Assembly: GCF_001644575.1 (NCBI RefSeq)
Contig: NZ_CP015596.1
Location: 310,001-374,000, forward strand
Source: Mycobacterium adipatum
GTDB lineage: Bacteria; Actinomycetota; Actinomycetes; Mycobacteriales; Mycobacteriaceae
Direction of reading: 5' to 3'
DNA: 64,000 nt
Shown: piece after piece, positions 44,675 through 53,696 of the stretch
Layout: every line of letters begins with the position of its first letter
Position numbering within the stretch: position 1 is the first letter of the stretch
Program-made: the position numbers and the translations under genes
The notes under the pieces: generated by a model
Told to the model about the DNA's origin: nothing
Seen by the model: only the letters and a program-made list of their open reading frames with translations
Database searches by the model: none

Positions 44675-45478
44675 TCAGCCTCCCGTTCCGAAGCGGACGC
44701 CGATGGTGGTCAGCACCACGTTCACCGCGAACAGCGCGACCACGCAGAGCACCAGGGTTTCGTTCACCGCGGTCCCGACCCCCTTCGATCCACCGGCGAC
44801 GGTCAGGCCCCGGTAGCAGCCGACCAGCCCGGCGATGAGCCCGAACAGGGTGGCCTTGATGACCGAGATCATCACCTCGGGGAAACCGGTGAGCAGCGTC
44901 AGCGTGGAGACGTAGGCGCCGGCGTTGACGTTCTGGATGTAGACACCGAAGAAGTAGCCGCCCACGAGGCCGATGGTGATCACCGCGCCGTTGAGCAGGA
45001 AGGCCACGAAGGTCGCGGCGACGACGCGGGGTGCCACGAGGCGTTCGATGGGATCGATGCCGAGCACCTCCATCGCGTCGATCTCTTCGCGGACGGTGCG
45101 GGCCCCGAGGTCGGCGCAGATGGCCGTGGATCCCGCGCCGGCGACCACGAGCACCGTGACCAGCGGCCCGAGCTGGGTGACGGCGCCGAGCGCGGCGCCG
45201 GCACCGGAGACGTCTGCGGCACCGAACTCGGCCAGCAGGATGTTGAGCGTGAAGATGATGAGCACGGTCAGCGGGATGGACACCGCCAGCGTCGGCAGGA
45301 AGGCGACCCGGATCAGGAACCAGCTCTGCAGCACGAATTCCTTGAACTGGAAGGGCCTGGTGAGCAGCGCCTTCCCCGTCAAGACGCTCATCTTGAAGAA
45401 GCCGCCGACCATGGTCAGCGGTTTGTCGAGCTGTTCCTTGACGTAGTCGACCAGACCGTTGCCCGCCGTCACCGGCAC
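44675..45478 (-). CDS. yrbE1A: YrbE1A permease of the Mce1 system
   Basis: The 267-residue product is the partner MlaE-type permease with hydrophobic helices and the coupling loop VAGAGSTAICADLGARTVREEIDAMEVLGI (around residue 125). It starts with GTG at 45478. Upstream is a 211-base gap to fadD5 with a TetR-like palindrome, so yrbE1A may have its own promoter as well as read-through from fadD5. Confidence 0.95.
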   Translation of the reverse strand: MPVTAGNGLVDYVKEQLDKPLTMVGGFFKMSVLTGKALLTRPFQFKEFVLQSWFLIRVAFLPTLAVSIPLTVLIIFTLNILLAEFGAADVSGAGAALGAVTQLGPLVTVLVVAGAGSTAICADLGARTVREEIDAMEVLGIDPIERLVAPRVVAATFVAFLLNGAVITIGLVGGYFFGVYIQNVNAGAYVSTLTLLTGFPEVMISVIKATLFGLIAGLVGCYRGLTVAGGSKGVGTAVNETLVLCVVALFAVNVVLTTIGVRFGTGG

Positions 45479-45576
45479 ACCTCGGAACCGAGTTCACAGC
45501 GTGGCGGCATCACCTGTCGCACGCCCCCTCCTTCACTTACTCGGAACCCCGCGTCCGTTGGCCTGTGATGCCGGTC

Positions 45577-45592
45577 TACCTACTGGTCGGTA
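45577..45592. promoter_or_regulatory. TetR-like imperfect palindrome between fadD5 and yrbE1A
   Basis: TACCTACTGGTCGGTA is a 16-bp palindrome with 6 of 8 symmetric positions matching (arms TACCTACT and TACCGACC). Its form, TACCnACY-RGTnGGTA, is like operators of mycobacterial TetR repressors. It lies about 100 bases before yrbE1A, in a gap where an internal promoter of the mce1 operon has been reported in M. tuberculosis (recalled, not checked). No TetR gene is adjacent, so the regulator would be encoded elsewhere. Confidence 0.45.
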
Positions 45593-45689
45593 GTAAGACA
45601 GACCACAGGACTGTACCCGATCCGATACCGGCGGTGTCGCACATCGGCTTTATTCACACCGCAACTGTTAGCAAAGCCGTCCCGTCCGG

Positions 45690-47318
45690 TTACCTCTCCG
45701 AAGCCGTTTCAGAAACCCTTGCCGCAGTGGAACTTTCGTCGGCGTCAATGGAACTCTCCGCACCGAAGGCCGAGCGCAGTTCCGTTTTGAGAACCTTGCC
45801 CGACGGATTTCGGGGCAGTGCGTCGACGATCTCCAGCGCCTTGGGGTGCTTGTATCTGGCTAACCTCTCGGTGAGGAAATCGTCGAGTTCGGCGAGCGTG
45901 AGGCCCGCTGCGGACAAAGCTACAACAGCGACCGGAACCTCGCCCCATTTCTGGTGTGGTCGCCCGATCACCGCGACCTCGGCAATTGCCGGGTGAGCGG
46001 CCAGAACGTTCTCGACCTCCGCGCAGTAGATGTTCTCCCCACCGGAGATGATCATGTCCTTCTTACGATCGACAACCCAGATGTAGCCCTCGTCGTCCTG
46101 GCGAACAAGATCGCCGGAGTGGAACCAGCCGCCCGCGAACGACTCGGCGGTGGCTTTGGGGTTGTTCCAGTAGCCCGCCATCAGGGTGGGTGCACGGTAG
46201 ACGATCTCACCGACCTGACCGACCGGAACGTCGTTCATGTTCTCGTCGACGATGCGGGCCGACACCGTCGGGATCACCCGGCCCACGGAGCCGAGTTTGC
46301 GAATTGCATCCTCGCCCAACAACATACAGGTCACCGGAGACATCTCCGTCTGCCCGAATGCGGCGAGGATGCTGGCACCGGGGAACGTCTGGGCCATGTC
46401 CTTCAGCAACGTATCCGATGCCGGGGCCGCACCCCAGGACAAGACGCGCAGCACCAACGTGCGCGGCTGGGCGCGCTGGGCGGCACAGACCGCCTGCCAC
46501 TGCGCGGGCACCAGGAAGATACCGGTCACCTTCTCGGCCTCCAGCACGTCGAGCAGTGCTCCCGGATCGAACGCTCCGAGCGGGTAGAGCACGGTCGGGC
46601 GCCCCAAGAGCAGGCCCGGGATCATGTTGCCGATGCCGGCGATGTGGAACAGCGGGACGCCGATGAAACCCACGTCATGGTTCAGGTCGGCGCCGTTGGT
46701 GAACAGGAAGGTGAGCGCCTGCCCGGTGATGTTGGTGTGGGTGAGCACCGCGCCCTTGGGCCGGCCGGTGGTGCCCGAGGTGTACATGATCAACGCCGGC
46801 GAGTCGTTCGGGATATCGACCGGGGCGGGCGCCGGACCCGGCTCGGCGAGCAGGTCGTCGTAGCCGAGCACACCGTCCTCGGTGGTCCCGCCGGCGACGA
46901 TCACCGTCGTCAGGGTCGAGTCCAGGTCGCGCACCGCGGTGGCCACCGGCGCCAGCACCGCTTCGGTGATGACCACACGGGCCGCGCAGTCGCTGACCAG
47001 GAAGGCAATCTCGGGCGGGGTCATCCGGAAGTTGACCGGGACCGCGATCGCACCCAGCCGGTTGGCGGCCAGGAAGGACTCGATGAATTCGGTGCGGTTC
47101 AGCATCAGGATCAGCACCCGGTCGCCGAACTCGACGCCGCGCCGTTGCAGCGCGCCGGCCAGCTTGGTGACCCGTTGGTCGAGTTCGGCCCAGGTGGTGG
47201 TGTGGCCGAGGAAGCGCAGGGCCGTCTTCTCGGGCTGCATCAGGGCGTGCCGGGTCAACTGGTTGGACCAGTTCTGCTGACGGGCGAGGTAGGGCTGGTC
47301 GGTGCTCTGGGCAGTCAC
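45690..47318 (-). CDS. fadD5: fatty-acyl-CoA ligase FadD5
   Basis: The 542-residue product is an acyl-activating enzyme. The ATP motif is MYTSGTTGRPKGAVLTH (about residue 180), followed by LAAFGQTEMSPV, YWNNPKATAESF, GWFHSGDLVRQDDEGYIWVVDRKKDMIISGGENIYC and the catalytic Lys in RNPSGKVLK near the end. It activates fatty acids to CoA esters with ATP. Its place as the first gene before yrbE1A is that of fadD5 in the M. tuberculosis mce1 operon, where it is thought to trap imported fatty acids. The start is GTG. Confidence 0.93.
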   Translation of the reverse strand: MTAQSTDQPYLARQQNWSNQLTRHALMQPEKTALRFLGHTTTWAELDQRVTKLAGALQRRGVEFGDRVLILMLNRTEFIESFLAANRLGAIAVPVNFRMTPPEIAFLVSDCAARVVITEAVLAPVATAVRDLDSTLTTVIVAGGTTEDGVLGYDDLLAEPGPAPAPVDIPNDSPALIMYTSGTTGRPKGAVLTHTNITGQALTFLFTNGADLNHDVGFIGVPLFHIAGIGNMIPGLLLGRPTVLYPLGAFDPGALLDVLEAEKVTGIFLVPAQWQAVCAAQRAQPRTLVLRVLSWGAAPASDTLLKDMAQTFPGASILAAFGQTEMSPVTCMLLGEDAIRKLGSVGRVIPTVSARIVDENMNDVPVGQVGEIVYRAPTLMAGYWNNPKATAESFAGGWFHSGDLVRQDDEGYIWVVDRKKDMIISGGENIYCAEVENVLAAHPAIAEVAVIGRPHQKWGEVPVAVVALSAAGLTLAELDDFLTERLARYKHPKALEIVDALPRNPSGKVLKTELRSAFGAESSIDADESSTAARVSETASER

Positions 47319-47361
47319 GCGGAGCTCTTTCGTCAGGGATGCGCAACCGGGCTTGCGCGAG

Positions 47362-47395
47362 GTTTATATTTGATCAACCGTTTATATTTGATCAA
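47362..47395. promoter_or_regulatory. mce1R: two tandem 16-bp repeats, likely Mce1R operators
   Basis: GTTTATATTTGATCAA occurs at 47362-47377 and again at 47380-47395, 18 bases apart. Each copy ends in the palindrome TTGATCAA. The AT-rich tract stands out in the GC-rich gap between the divergent fadD5 (47318) and mce1R (47489). A GntR dimer on each palindrome, on nearly the same helix face, would control the mce1 operon promoter. Position and symmetry support Mce1R; binding is not proven. Confidence 0.65.
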
Positions 47396-47488
47396 ACATT
47401 GTGTCGTCCCGGTCACACTAGAGCCACACCGGCCCGACGAACAAGCCCGTCCCTACGACATCCGCAGCACCGAGAGGACGGCACCACA

Positions 47489-48169
47489 GTGAACGCACCG
47501 GCGACACCCCGGCCGGCCCGCCGGCGCGAGCAACTCTCCGATGAGGTGGCCGGGCACCTGCGGGCGGCGATCATGTCCGGGTCGCTGCCGCCCGGGACGT
47601 TCGTCCGGCTCGACGAGACCGCGGCCCAGCTCGGCGTCAGCATCACCCCGGTACGGGAGGCGCTGCGCACCCTGCGCGGGGAGGGCCTGGTGCAGCTGGA
47701 ACCGCACCGCGGACATGTGGTGTCACCGTTCACCCGCGACGATATCGCCGACATCTTCTGGCTGCAGGGGACCATCGCCGCCGAACTCGCCGCGACCGCC
47801 GCGCGGCGCGTCAACGATGCCGATATCGACGAACTGGAACGGCTGACCGAGGCCCTGGACGCTGCGGTGCAGGGCGGCGATATCGACTCGATCGCGCACG
47901 CCGAGTTCAACTTCCACCGCAGGTTCAACCACATCACGAACCGGATGAAGCTGGCCTGGTTCCTGCTGAACGCCGCGCGCTATCTGCCGCCGCACATCTA
48001 CGCCTCGGATCCGAGCTGGGGAGTGGAGGCGGTGGCCAATCACCGCCAGCTGGTGGTGGCGCTGCGGCAGCGCGACGTCGACGAGGTGGTGCGGCTGACC
48101 CGCAGCCAGTTCGACGACGGTGCGCGACGGCTGACCAGCCTGCTCGACGACCTGGGGCTGTGGACCTAG
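47489..48169 (+). CDS. mce1R: GntR-family repressor Mce1R
   Basis: The 226-residue product is a FadR/FCD-type GntR regulator. The winged helix covers residues about 15-75 (LSDEVAGHLRAAIMSGSLPPG, then AAQLGVSITPVREALRTLRGEGLV). The C-terminal FCD domain includes FNFHRRFNHITNRM and the metal-binding histidines. The GTG at 47489 is preceded by GAGAGGA. It sits divergent to fadD5 as mce1R (Rv0165c) does in M. tuberculosis, where it represses the mce1 operon, probably in response to fatty acids. Its stop overlaps the convergent SRPBCC gene by 4 bases. Confidence 0.93.
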   Translation: MNAPATPRPARRREQLSDEVAGHLRAAIMSGSLPPGTFVRLDETAAQLGVSITPVREALRTLRGEGLVQLEPHRGHVVSPFTRDDIADIFWLQGTIAAELAATAARRVNDADIDELERLTEALDAAVQGGDIDSIAHAEFNFHRRFNHITNRMKLAWFLLNAARYLPPHIYASDPSWGVEAVANHRQLVVALRQRDVDEVVRLTRSQFDDGARRLTSLLDDLGLWT

Positions 48170-48609
48170 TTTTGCGCCAGCTGCTCGGCGCGGGTCTTGA
48201 GGTTGCCGGCCAGATGTTCCAGGGCGTCGTTGACGACCTTCTTCACCATCATCGAGGGAACCCCCGCCATCGAGACCTCGACATCCATGTCGACGGTGAG
48301 CAGACTGACCGGACCCATGTCGACGACCGCGAACAACTGCTCCTGCTTGGAGAACAGATTGCCCTGCTGCATCACGGTCTGGATCTGGTTGTCACCCGGG
48401 TAGTAGACGGCCTGGATGTAGGTGCCCTGCATGCCCTGGACCGACGTGTCCAGCCGGAGCTGACTGGGCCGGCCGTCGTCGTAGCGGGCGAGCACCCAGG
48501 CGCCGGTGACCTCTTCATTCCACTGCGGGTACGCCTCGAAGTCGGCGACGATCCCCATGATGGTGGCGGCGGGCGCGGTGACCTCGACGGTCTTGCTGAC
48601 AACAGGCAT
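48166..48609 (-). CDS. SRPBCC family protein (Rv0164/TB18.5-like)
   Basis: The 147-residue product starts at MPVVSKTVEVTAPAATIMGI, a typical first strand and helix of the SRPBCC fold, with VADFEAYPQWNEEV following. A long C-terminal helix (KKVVNDALEHLAGNLKTRAEQL) closes the hydrophobic pocket. The order mce1R, this gene, thioesterase, alcohol dehydrogenase equals Rv0165c-Rv0162c. It may bind a lipid or polyketide ligand; none is known to me. Confidence 0.88.
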   Translation of the reverse strand: MPVVSKTVEVTAPAATIMGIVADFEAYPQWNEEVTGAWVLARYDDGRPSQLRLDTSVQGMQGTYIQAVYYPGDNQIQTVMQQGNLFSKQEQLFAVVDMGPVSLLTVDMDVEVSMAGVPSMMVKKVVNDALEHLAGNLKTRAEQLAQN

Positions 48610-48631
48610 CGGGCGAGCATATCGCCGGAGC

Positions 48632-49066
48632 TCACTCCAACGTGATGGTGGCCAACAGCTCCCGGATCGCACCGGGGATGGGCATCGACTTGCGGTTCTC
48701 CCGGTCGACGTAGACGTGCACCCAGGTGCCGACCGCGGCGACCGGGCCGCCGTCGGCCCACAACCCGGTGCGGTAGGTGACGCTGCTGGTGCCCAACCGG
48801 GTCACCGCGAGACCCACCACCAGATCGGACGGGAACTTCAGCTCGGCCAGGTAGCGACAGCTCGATTCGGCGACCACGCCCAGCCACGGCGCGGTCATTG
48901 GGTCCACGCCGACCCGGGTGTCGATCCAGGCGTTGATCGCGGTGTCGAACAACTGGTAGTAGATCGCGTTGTTCAGATGGCCGAACATGTCGTTGTCCGT
49001 CCACCGCGTCTGCACCGGCCAGTGCAGCGGGAAGTCCGCGCTCGTGTACTCCATGCCGGCCAGCAT
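48632..49066 (-). CDS. hotdog-fold acyl-CoA thioesterase (Rv0163-like)
   Basis: The 144-residue product shows the 4-hydroxybenzoyl-CoA thioesterase pattern: VQTRWTDNDMFGHLNNAIYYQLFDTAINAWI (about residues 18-48), where the Asp and His serve the active site, then SSCRYLAELKFPSDL and a beta-rich end. It would hydrolyse an acyl-CoA. The start is ATG 49066 or ATG 49054; both lie within 27 bases of the divergent alcohol dehydrogenase start, so promoters must overlap the genes. It is 22 bases upstream of the SRPBCC gene. Confidence 0.87.
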   Translation of the reverse strand: MLAGMEYTSADFPLHWPVQTRWTDNDMFGHLNNAIYYQLFDTAINAWIDTRVGVDPMTAPWLGVVAESSCRYLAELKFPSDLVVGLAVTRLGTSSVTYRTGLWADGGPVAAVGTWVHVYVDRENRKSMPIPGAIRELLATITLE

Positions 49067-49080
49067 GTCAGGCTGGAACC

Positions 49081-50163
49081 ATGAAGATCCGCGGTGCGGT
49101 GCTGGAAACCATCGGAGCGTCCCGGCCGTATGCGACGTCCAAGCCGCTGGCGGTCTCGGACCTGCACCTCGATGATCCGGGCGACGGTGAGCTGCTGGTC
49201 CGTATCGAGGCCGCCGGCCTGTGCCACTCCGACCTGTCGGTCGTCGACGGCAACCGGGTGCGGCCGGTGCCGATGCTGCTCGGCCATGAAGCCGCCGGCA
49301 TCGTCGAGAAGGTGGGTGGCGCCTCGGATCTCGCACCGGGGCAGCGTGTGGTGATGACGTTCCTGCCGCGGTGCGGGGAGTGCGCGGCGTGCGCGACCGA
49401 CGGGTTGGCCCCGTGCATCCCCGGTAGCGCGGCCAACGGGGCGGGCACGCTGCTCAGTGGAGCCACCCGGTTGAGCGGCGGAGTGCGCCATCACCTCGGG
49501 GTGTCCGGCTTCGCGACCCACGCGGTGGTGGACCGACGCTCGGTGGTGCCCGTCGACCCTGATGTACCGGCTGTCGTCGCCTCCTTGTTGGGATGCGCGG
49601 TGCTCACCGGGGGCGGCGCGGTGCTCAACGCCGGCCGGCCCCGGGCCGGGCAGACCGTGGCGATCGTCGGGATGGGTGGGGTCGGGATGGCCGCCATGCT
49701 GACCGCCCTGGCACATGAGGACGTCCGCGTCATCGCGGTGGATCGGTTGGCGGACAAGTTGGCCTTGGCCCGCGAACTCGGCGCACACGCGGTGTACACC
49801 CCCGAGGAGGTCGACGAGAGGGCCGAGGTGGTGATCGAAGCCGTCGGGCATGCCGGCGCATTGGAGGGCGCGATCGCACTGACCGCGCCGGGCGGGCGTA
49901 CCGTCACCGTCGGGCTGCCCGCCCCCGAGGCACGAATCACGTTGTCGCCGTTGAATTTGGTCGCCGAGGGACGGACGTTGATCGGCAGCTACCTCGGATC
50001 GGCGGTGCCGGCCCGCGATATCCCGCGGTTCGTCGAGCTGTGGCGGGCCGGGCGGTTGCCGGTGGAGAAGCTGGTCTCGGCCACCTTGACACTCGAGCAG
50101 ATCAACGCCGGCATGGACGAGCTCGCCGACGGACGCGCCGTCCGTCAGATCATCGAGTTCTGA
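49081..50163 (+). CDS. zinc-type alcohol dehydrogenase (AdhE1/Rv0162c-like)
   Basis: The 360-residue product is an MDR alcohol dehydrogenase. Catalytic zinc ligands lie in AAGLCHSDL and LGHEAAG, four structural cysteines in [16 protein letters not shown], the dinucleotide motif is [11 protein letters not shown], and [21 protein letters not shown] ends the chain. It belongs to the branch of Rv0162c (adhE1), which also lies next to the Rv0163/Rv0164 genes. It acts on an unknown alcohol or aldehyde with NAD(P). The 3' end overlaps the convergent phospholipase D gene by 19 bases. Confidence 0.9.
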   Translation: MKIRGAVLETIGASRPYATSKPLAVSDLHLDDPGDGELLVRIEAAGLCHSDLSVVDGNRVRPVPMLLGHEAAGIVEKVGGASDLAPGQRVVMTFLPRCGECAACATDGLAPCIPGSAANGAGTLLSGATRLSGGVRHHLGVSGFATHAVVDRRSVVPVDPDVPAVVASLLGCAVLTGGGAVLNAGRPRAGQTVAIVGMGGVGMAAMLTALAHEDVRVIAVDRLADKLALARELGAHAVYTPEEVDERAEVVIEAVGHAGALEGAIALTAPGGRTVTVGLPAPEARITLSPLNLVAEGRTLIGSYLGSAVPARDIPRFVELWRAGRLPVEKLVSATLTLEQINAGMDELADGRAVRQIIEF

Positions 50164-51707
50164 CTCGCGGCACCGTCACGGGTCAGACCGGGCAGCCCGA
50201 TGCGCTCCCCGACCGTGCGGAGCACCGACCACGCCCCCGGTGCGCCCTGCATCAGCGGCCAGGTGATGACCGCGGTGAGCACCGAGCACACACTCTGGGC
50301 GATCGAGGCCGGCACCCGAACGGGGTCCATCAGATCGTTCTCGGCCAACGGGCCGGCGTCGGTGGACACCATGGTAGGGGTGAACGTGCGCAGGGACCTG
50401 CCGGTGCCGCGAAGTCCGTTGAGCGCCGCCAGTGCCGATCCCCGCTCGGACAGTTCGGCGCGGAAGTCCTCGACGGGCACCCCCAGATGCTCGGCGATCA
50501 GACCGTCGCGAACGTCGCGGATATGCGCCCGCACGTCCGCGCGGTCAGCGGAATCGTCAAGGGCCACATCGCATTCGCTGTCAAATCCGAGCGACCTGTT
50601 GTTCAGGTTGGACGAGCCGATGCGCAGGAACCGGTCATCGACGATCATGACCTTCGAGTGGATGTACAGCGAGGCGCCCCCGGGCACCGCCGGCCAGTAC
50701 ACCCCGACCCGTCGGTGGTCGTCGGCATCCCACAGCAGCCGCACCATCCGCTCCCGGGCGCTGTCCATCGAGACGGTTTCCAGCGGGCTCTCGGAGGTGC
50801 GCGGCAGCACGATGATCACTTCGGGTCCGTCCGGTTCCCGCAGTCGTTCCGCCAGCGCGGCACAGATGCCTCTGGCGGCCAGGTACTGGTTCTCCAGATA
50901 GATGACGTCCCGCGCGGCGGCGATGGCGGCGAGGTTCAGCGCCTCCACCTCGCGGACCTCGTCGCGACCCGGCAGGGTGGGGAGGGTACGGGCGATGCCG
51001 ACCTCGACATTGCGCAGTGCCGGTTCGCAGTCGCGCGGCCATACCGTGGCGCCGGGCCCCACCGGTGGCAGCTCCTGATCCGTGGCCATCTGCCAGCGGT
51101 CGCGGGCCAGCTCCGCCAACGCACGTGCGGCCTCGCCGTCGACCACCGTGGCCACTTCGTGGCGAGGGCCGTACGGCTCGCCGCCGGAACGCCGGCCGGG
51201 ATCGTCGCGGCGGTGATCGCGGGTATCCCAGCGGCCCAGGGTCAGGTCGATTCCCCCGCAGAACGCCACCGCGTCATCGATCACCACGATCTTCTGATGG
51301 TGCACAGCCCCGGTCGGGTGCGCCCCGTCCACGGCGAGGTGCATGCGCGCCGAGGTGATCCGGTTCAGCCATTGCACCGGCACGATGCTGTACCAATACC
51401 GCTCGAAGAGCGGGAGCAACCGCAGGTTCGACTTCAGGACGTACACCTTCAGGTGCGGTCGCCGCCACAGCAGCCAGAACAGGAACGGACCGAGCTGATT
51501 CGGTCCGGGCAGCGTCGCGCGCCCGGGCTCGAACGTCGTGCGGGCGTCGAAATCCCACCCCACCAGCAGGATTCTGTTCTCGGCGCCCAGCATCGCCGAC
51601 TTCACATGCCTGAGGTAGTCCGCGCCGTCGATGATCGGCGCGAAGCGGGCCGCTTCGGCGGACTTCCAGCACGTCTTGCCGGCCAGCAGCAGGCGTTGGT
51701 CGCCCAT
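50145..51707 (-). CDS. phospholipase D/transphosphatidylase-like protein
   Basis: The 520-residue product has two complete HKD motifs: [20 protein letters not shown] (about residue 135) and [18 protein letters not shown] (about residue 350), each with H-x-K-x4-D. It has no signal peptide, but several hydrophobic and Trp-rich segments near the N-terminus ([17 protein letters not shown]) suggest membrane contact. Members hydrolyse phosphatidylcholine or related lipids or transfer phosphatidyl groups. The ATG follows an excellent ribosome site (AAGGAGGTG). It stands alone on this strand. Confidence 0.9.
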   Translation of the reverse strand: MGDQRLLLAGKTCWKSAEAARFAPIIDGADYLRHVKSAMLGAENRILLVGWDFDARTTFEPGRATLPGPNQLGPFLFWLLWRRPHLKVYVLKSNLRLLPLFERYWYSIVPVQWLNRITSARMHLAVDGAHPTGAVHHQKIVVIDDAVAFCGGIDLTLGRWDTRDHRRDDPGRRSGGEPYGPRHEVATVVDGEAARALAELARDRWQMATDQELPPVGPGATVWPRDCEPALRNVEVGIARTLPTLPGRDEVREVEALNLAAIAAARDVIYLENQYLAARGICAALAERLREPDGPEVIIVLPRTSESPLETVSMDSARERMVRLLWDADDHRRVGVYWPAVPGGASLYIHSKVMIVDDRFLRIGSSNLNNRSLGFDSECDVALDDSADRADVRAHIRDVRDGLIAEHLGVPVEDFRAELSERGSALAALNGLRGTGRSLRTFTPTMVSTDAGPLAENDLMDPVRVPASIAQSVCSVLTAVITWPLMQGAPGAWSVLRTVGERIGLPGLTRDGAASQNSMI

Positions 51708-51856
51708 GATCCGCGCACCTCCTTCGCATCGCGGCGCCGTCGCCCGCGCGTGGACTCACCTAATTAGTCGGTCGCCGCCGGGCGTTACGCACGCCGACGA
51801 GACGCACGACACACACGAGTCTTCTCCGGGTCGGCCATCACCGCCTTCCCAACTTG

Positions 51857-51881
51857 TATGATGAGTTGTAGACTTATCATA
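51857..51881. promoter_or_regulatory. near-perfect inverted repeat at the start of the dehydratase gene
   Basis: TATGATGAGT-N5-ACTTATCATA (51857-51881) is an inverted repeat with 9 of 10 arm positions matching. It ends on the first base of the ATG of the dehydratase gene. A GntR gene follows the dehydratase, so this is probably its operator. Binding here would prevent both transcription and entry of ribosomes on a leaderless or very short leader. Confidence 0.6.
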
Positions 51882-53002
51882 TGACTGATGCGATCCGCCG
51901 ACTCCGCCTGTCCCACGTCGTCCTGCCACTGCCCAGTCCGGTCAGTGACGCCAAGGTCCTCACCGGCCGCCAGAAGCCGCTGACGGAAACCGTGTTGCTG
52001 TTCGTCGAGGTCAGCACCGAGCAGGGGTTCGACGGTATGGGCTTCAGCTATTCCAAGCGGGCCGGCGGCCCGGCGCAGTACACCCACCTGGCCGAGATCG
52101 CCGACGTCGCCATCGGCCAGGATCCCTCCGACATCGATCGCATCTACCAGTCCCTGCTGTGGGCCGGCGCCTCGGTGGGACGCTCCGGTGTGGCCACCCA
52201 GGCCATCGCCGCCCTCGACGTCGCCCTGTGGGATCTCAAGGCTCGACGCGCCGGCCTCCCGTTGGCCAAACTCCTGGGCGCACACCGTGATTCGTGCCGG
52301 GTGTACAACACCTCCGGCGGGTTCCTGCAAGCCTCGGTCGACGAGATCAAGGAGAAGGCCACCGCCTCCCTGGAAGCCGGCATCGGCGGCATCAAGATCA
52401 AGGTGGGCCAGCCGGACTGGAAGACCGACCTGGACCGGGTCGCGGCGATCCGCGAGCACCTCGGCGACACCCCGTTCATGGTGGATGCCAACCAGCAGTG
52501 GGACCGGGCCCGGGCCCGCCGGATGTGCCGCGAACTCGAACAGCACGACCTGATCTGGATCGAGGAACCACTGGACGCGTGGGACGCGGCCGGCCATGCC
52601 GACCTGTCACGCGCCTTCGACACCCCGATCGCCACCGGCGAGATGCTCACCTCCGTCCCCGAACACATGGCGCTGATCGACGCCGGCTACCGCGGCATCG
52701 TGCAACCCGACGCCCCCCGCATCGGCGGCATCACCCCGTTCCTGCGCTTCGCCGCACTGGCCGCACATGCCGGGCTGGCCCTGGCCCCGCACTACGCCAT
52801 GGAGATTCACCTGCATCTGGCCGCCGCCTACCCCACCGAGCCCTGGGTGGAGCACTTCGAATGGCTCAACCCACTGTTCGACGAGCGCATCGAGATCCGC
52901 GACGGCCGGATGTGGCTGCCCGAGCGCGCCGGGCTGGGTTTCACCCTCAGCGAGCAGATGCGCGCCTACACCAAGGAGAGCGCAACATTCGGTCGGCCAT
53001 GA
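51881..53002 (+). CDS. enolase-superfamily dehydratase, L-talarate/galactarate dehydratase-like
   Basis: The 373-residue product is a mandelate racemase-type enolase. Active-site features are the K-x-K motif in GIGGIKIKVGQP, metal ligands in MVDANQQWDR (Asp), IWIEEPLD (Glu) and ATGEMLTSVPEH (Glu), and the partner residues in VQPDAPRIGG and APHYAMEIHLHLAAAYP. Long blocks (CRVYNTSGGFL, EPWVEHFEWLNPLFDERIEIRDGRMW, GLGFTLSEQ) match the Salmonella L-talarate/galactarate dehydratase as I recall it. It would make 5-keto-4-deoxyglucarate from an aldarate. With the GntR regulator and TctABC it forms an uptake/catabolic module. Confidence 0.87.
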   Translation: MTDAIRRLRLSHVVLPLPSPVSDAKVLTGRQKPLTETVLLFVEVSTEQGFDGMGFSYSKRAGGPAQYTHLAEIADVAIGQDPSDIDRIYQSLLWAGASVGRSGVATQAIAALDVALWDLKARRAGLPLAKLLGAHRDSCRVYNTSGGFLQASVDEIKEKATASLEAGIGGIKIKVGQPDWKTDLDRVAAIREHLGDTPFMVDANQQWDRARARRMCRELEQHDLIWIEEPLDAWDAAGHADLSRAFDTPIATGEMLTSVPEHMALIDAGYRGIVQPDAPRIGGITPFLRFAALAAHAGLALAPHYAMEIHLHLAAAYPTEPWVEHFEWLNPLFDERIEIRDGRMWLPERAGLGFTLSEQMRAYTKESATFGRP

Positions 53003-53009
53003 TGTTGCG

Positions 53010-53696
53010 ATGACGACGTCTCTGGCCCTGCGGGTGGTCGCCGGTCTGAAGGACAAGATCTTCACCGGCGATCTTCCACCGGGGCACAAGCTGCCCTCCG
53101 AGACCGAACTGGTCGAGGAGTTCGGGGTATCTCGTACCGTGGTGCGCGAGGCCGTCACCCGGTTACGCGCCGAGGGGTTTGTGGAGACTTTCCAGGGCCG
53201 CGGCTCATTCGTGCTGGCAGTACCCGAGTCGACGGCCTTCACCGTCGAGTCGGCTGCCATCCGCACCCATCACGACGTGCTGGACATGATCGACTTCCGG
53301 CTCGGCGTCGAATGCGAGGTTGCCGCGCTGGCGGCCGCGCGCAGCGATGGTCCGGCCCGCGACGCCGTTCGCGCCGCGCTCGACGAATTCAGCGCCGCCG
53401 CCCCGAGTGACGCGGTCGAGGCCGACTTCCGCTTCCACCGCGCGATCGCCGCCGCCAGCGGCAACCGGTTCTACGTGGAACTGCTCGATTCGCTGGGGCC
53501 GATGATGATCATGCTGCCGCGCACCAGACTGGGTTCGCAACATTCCATCACCGATGCCGCACACGCCGAACGCGTCCGCAGGGAGCACGACCAGGTCGCC
53601 ACCGCCGTGCTCGCCGGCGACCCGGACCTGGCCCGGGCGGCCATGCGCGTGCATCTCGGCAACACCCGTCGCCGGCTCAACAGCGACAGCCCTTAG
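53010..53696 (+). CDS. GntR-family (FCD) regulator of the aldarate module
   Basis: The 228-residue product has a GntR winged helix (LRVVAGLKDKIFTGDLPPGHKLPSETELVEEFGVSRTVVREAVTRLRAEG, residues about 6-56) and an FCD effector domain (VLDMIDFRLGVECEVAALAA, FRFHRAIAAASGNRF, REHDQVATAVLAGD with metal-binding histidines). This type often senses sugar acids. It starts 8 bases after the dehydratase stop, so both are co-transcribed. Its stop overlaps the convergent tctA stop by 4 bases. Confidence 0.89.
   Translation: MTTSLALRVVAGLKDKIFTGDLPPGHKLPSETELVEEFGVSRTVVREAVTRLRAEGFVETFQGRGSFVLAVPESTAFTVESAAIRTHHDVLDMIDFRLGVECEVAALAAARSDGPARDAVRAALDEFSAAAPSDAVEADFRFHRAIAAASGNRFYVELLDSLGPMMIMLPRTRLGSQHSITDAAHAERVRREHDQVATAVLAGDPDLARAAMRVHLGNTRRRLNSDSP

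Noticed and set aside
47362..47395. A CRISPR-like array from the tandem repeats
   Set aside because: Only two copies with a 2-base spacer, each containing a regulator-type palindrome; no cas genes in the window.
45954..47492. A 512-codon plus-strand frame antisense to fadD5
   Set aside because: No motif or start signal; the other strand encodes a complete acyl-CoA ligase.
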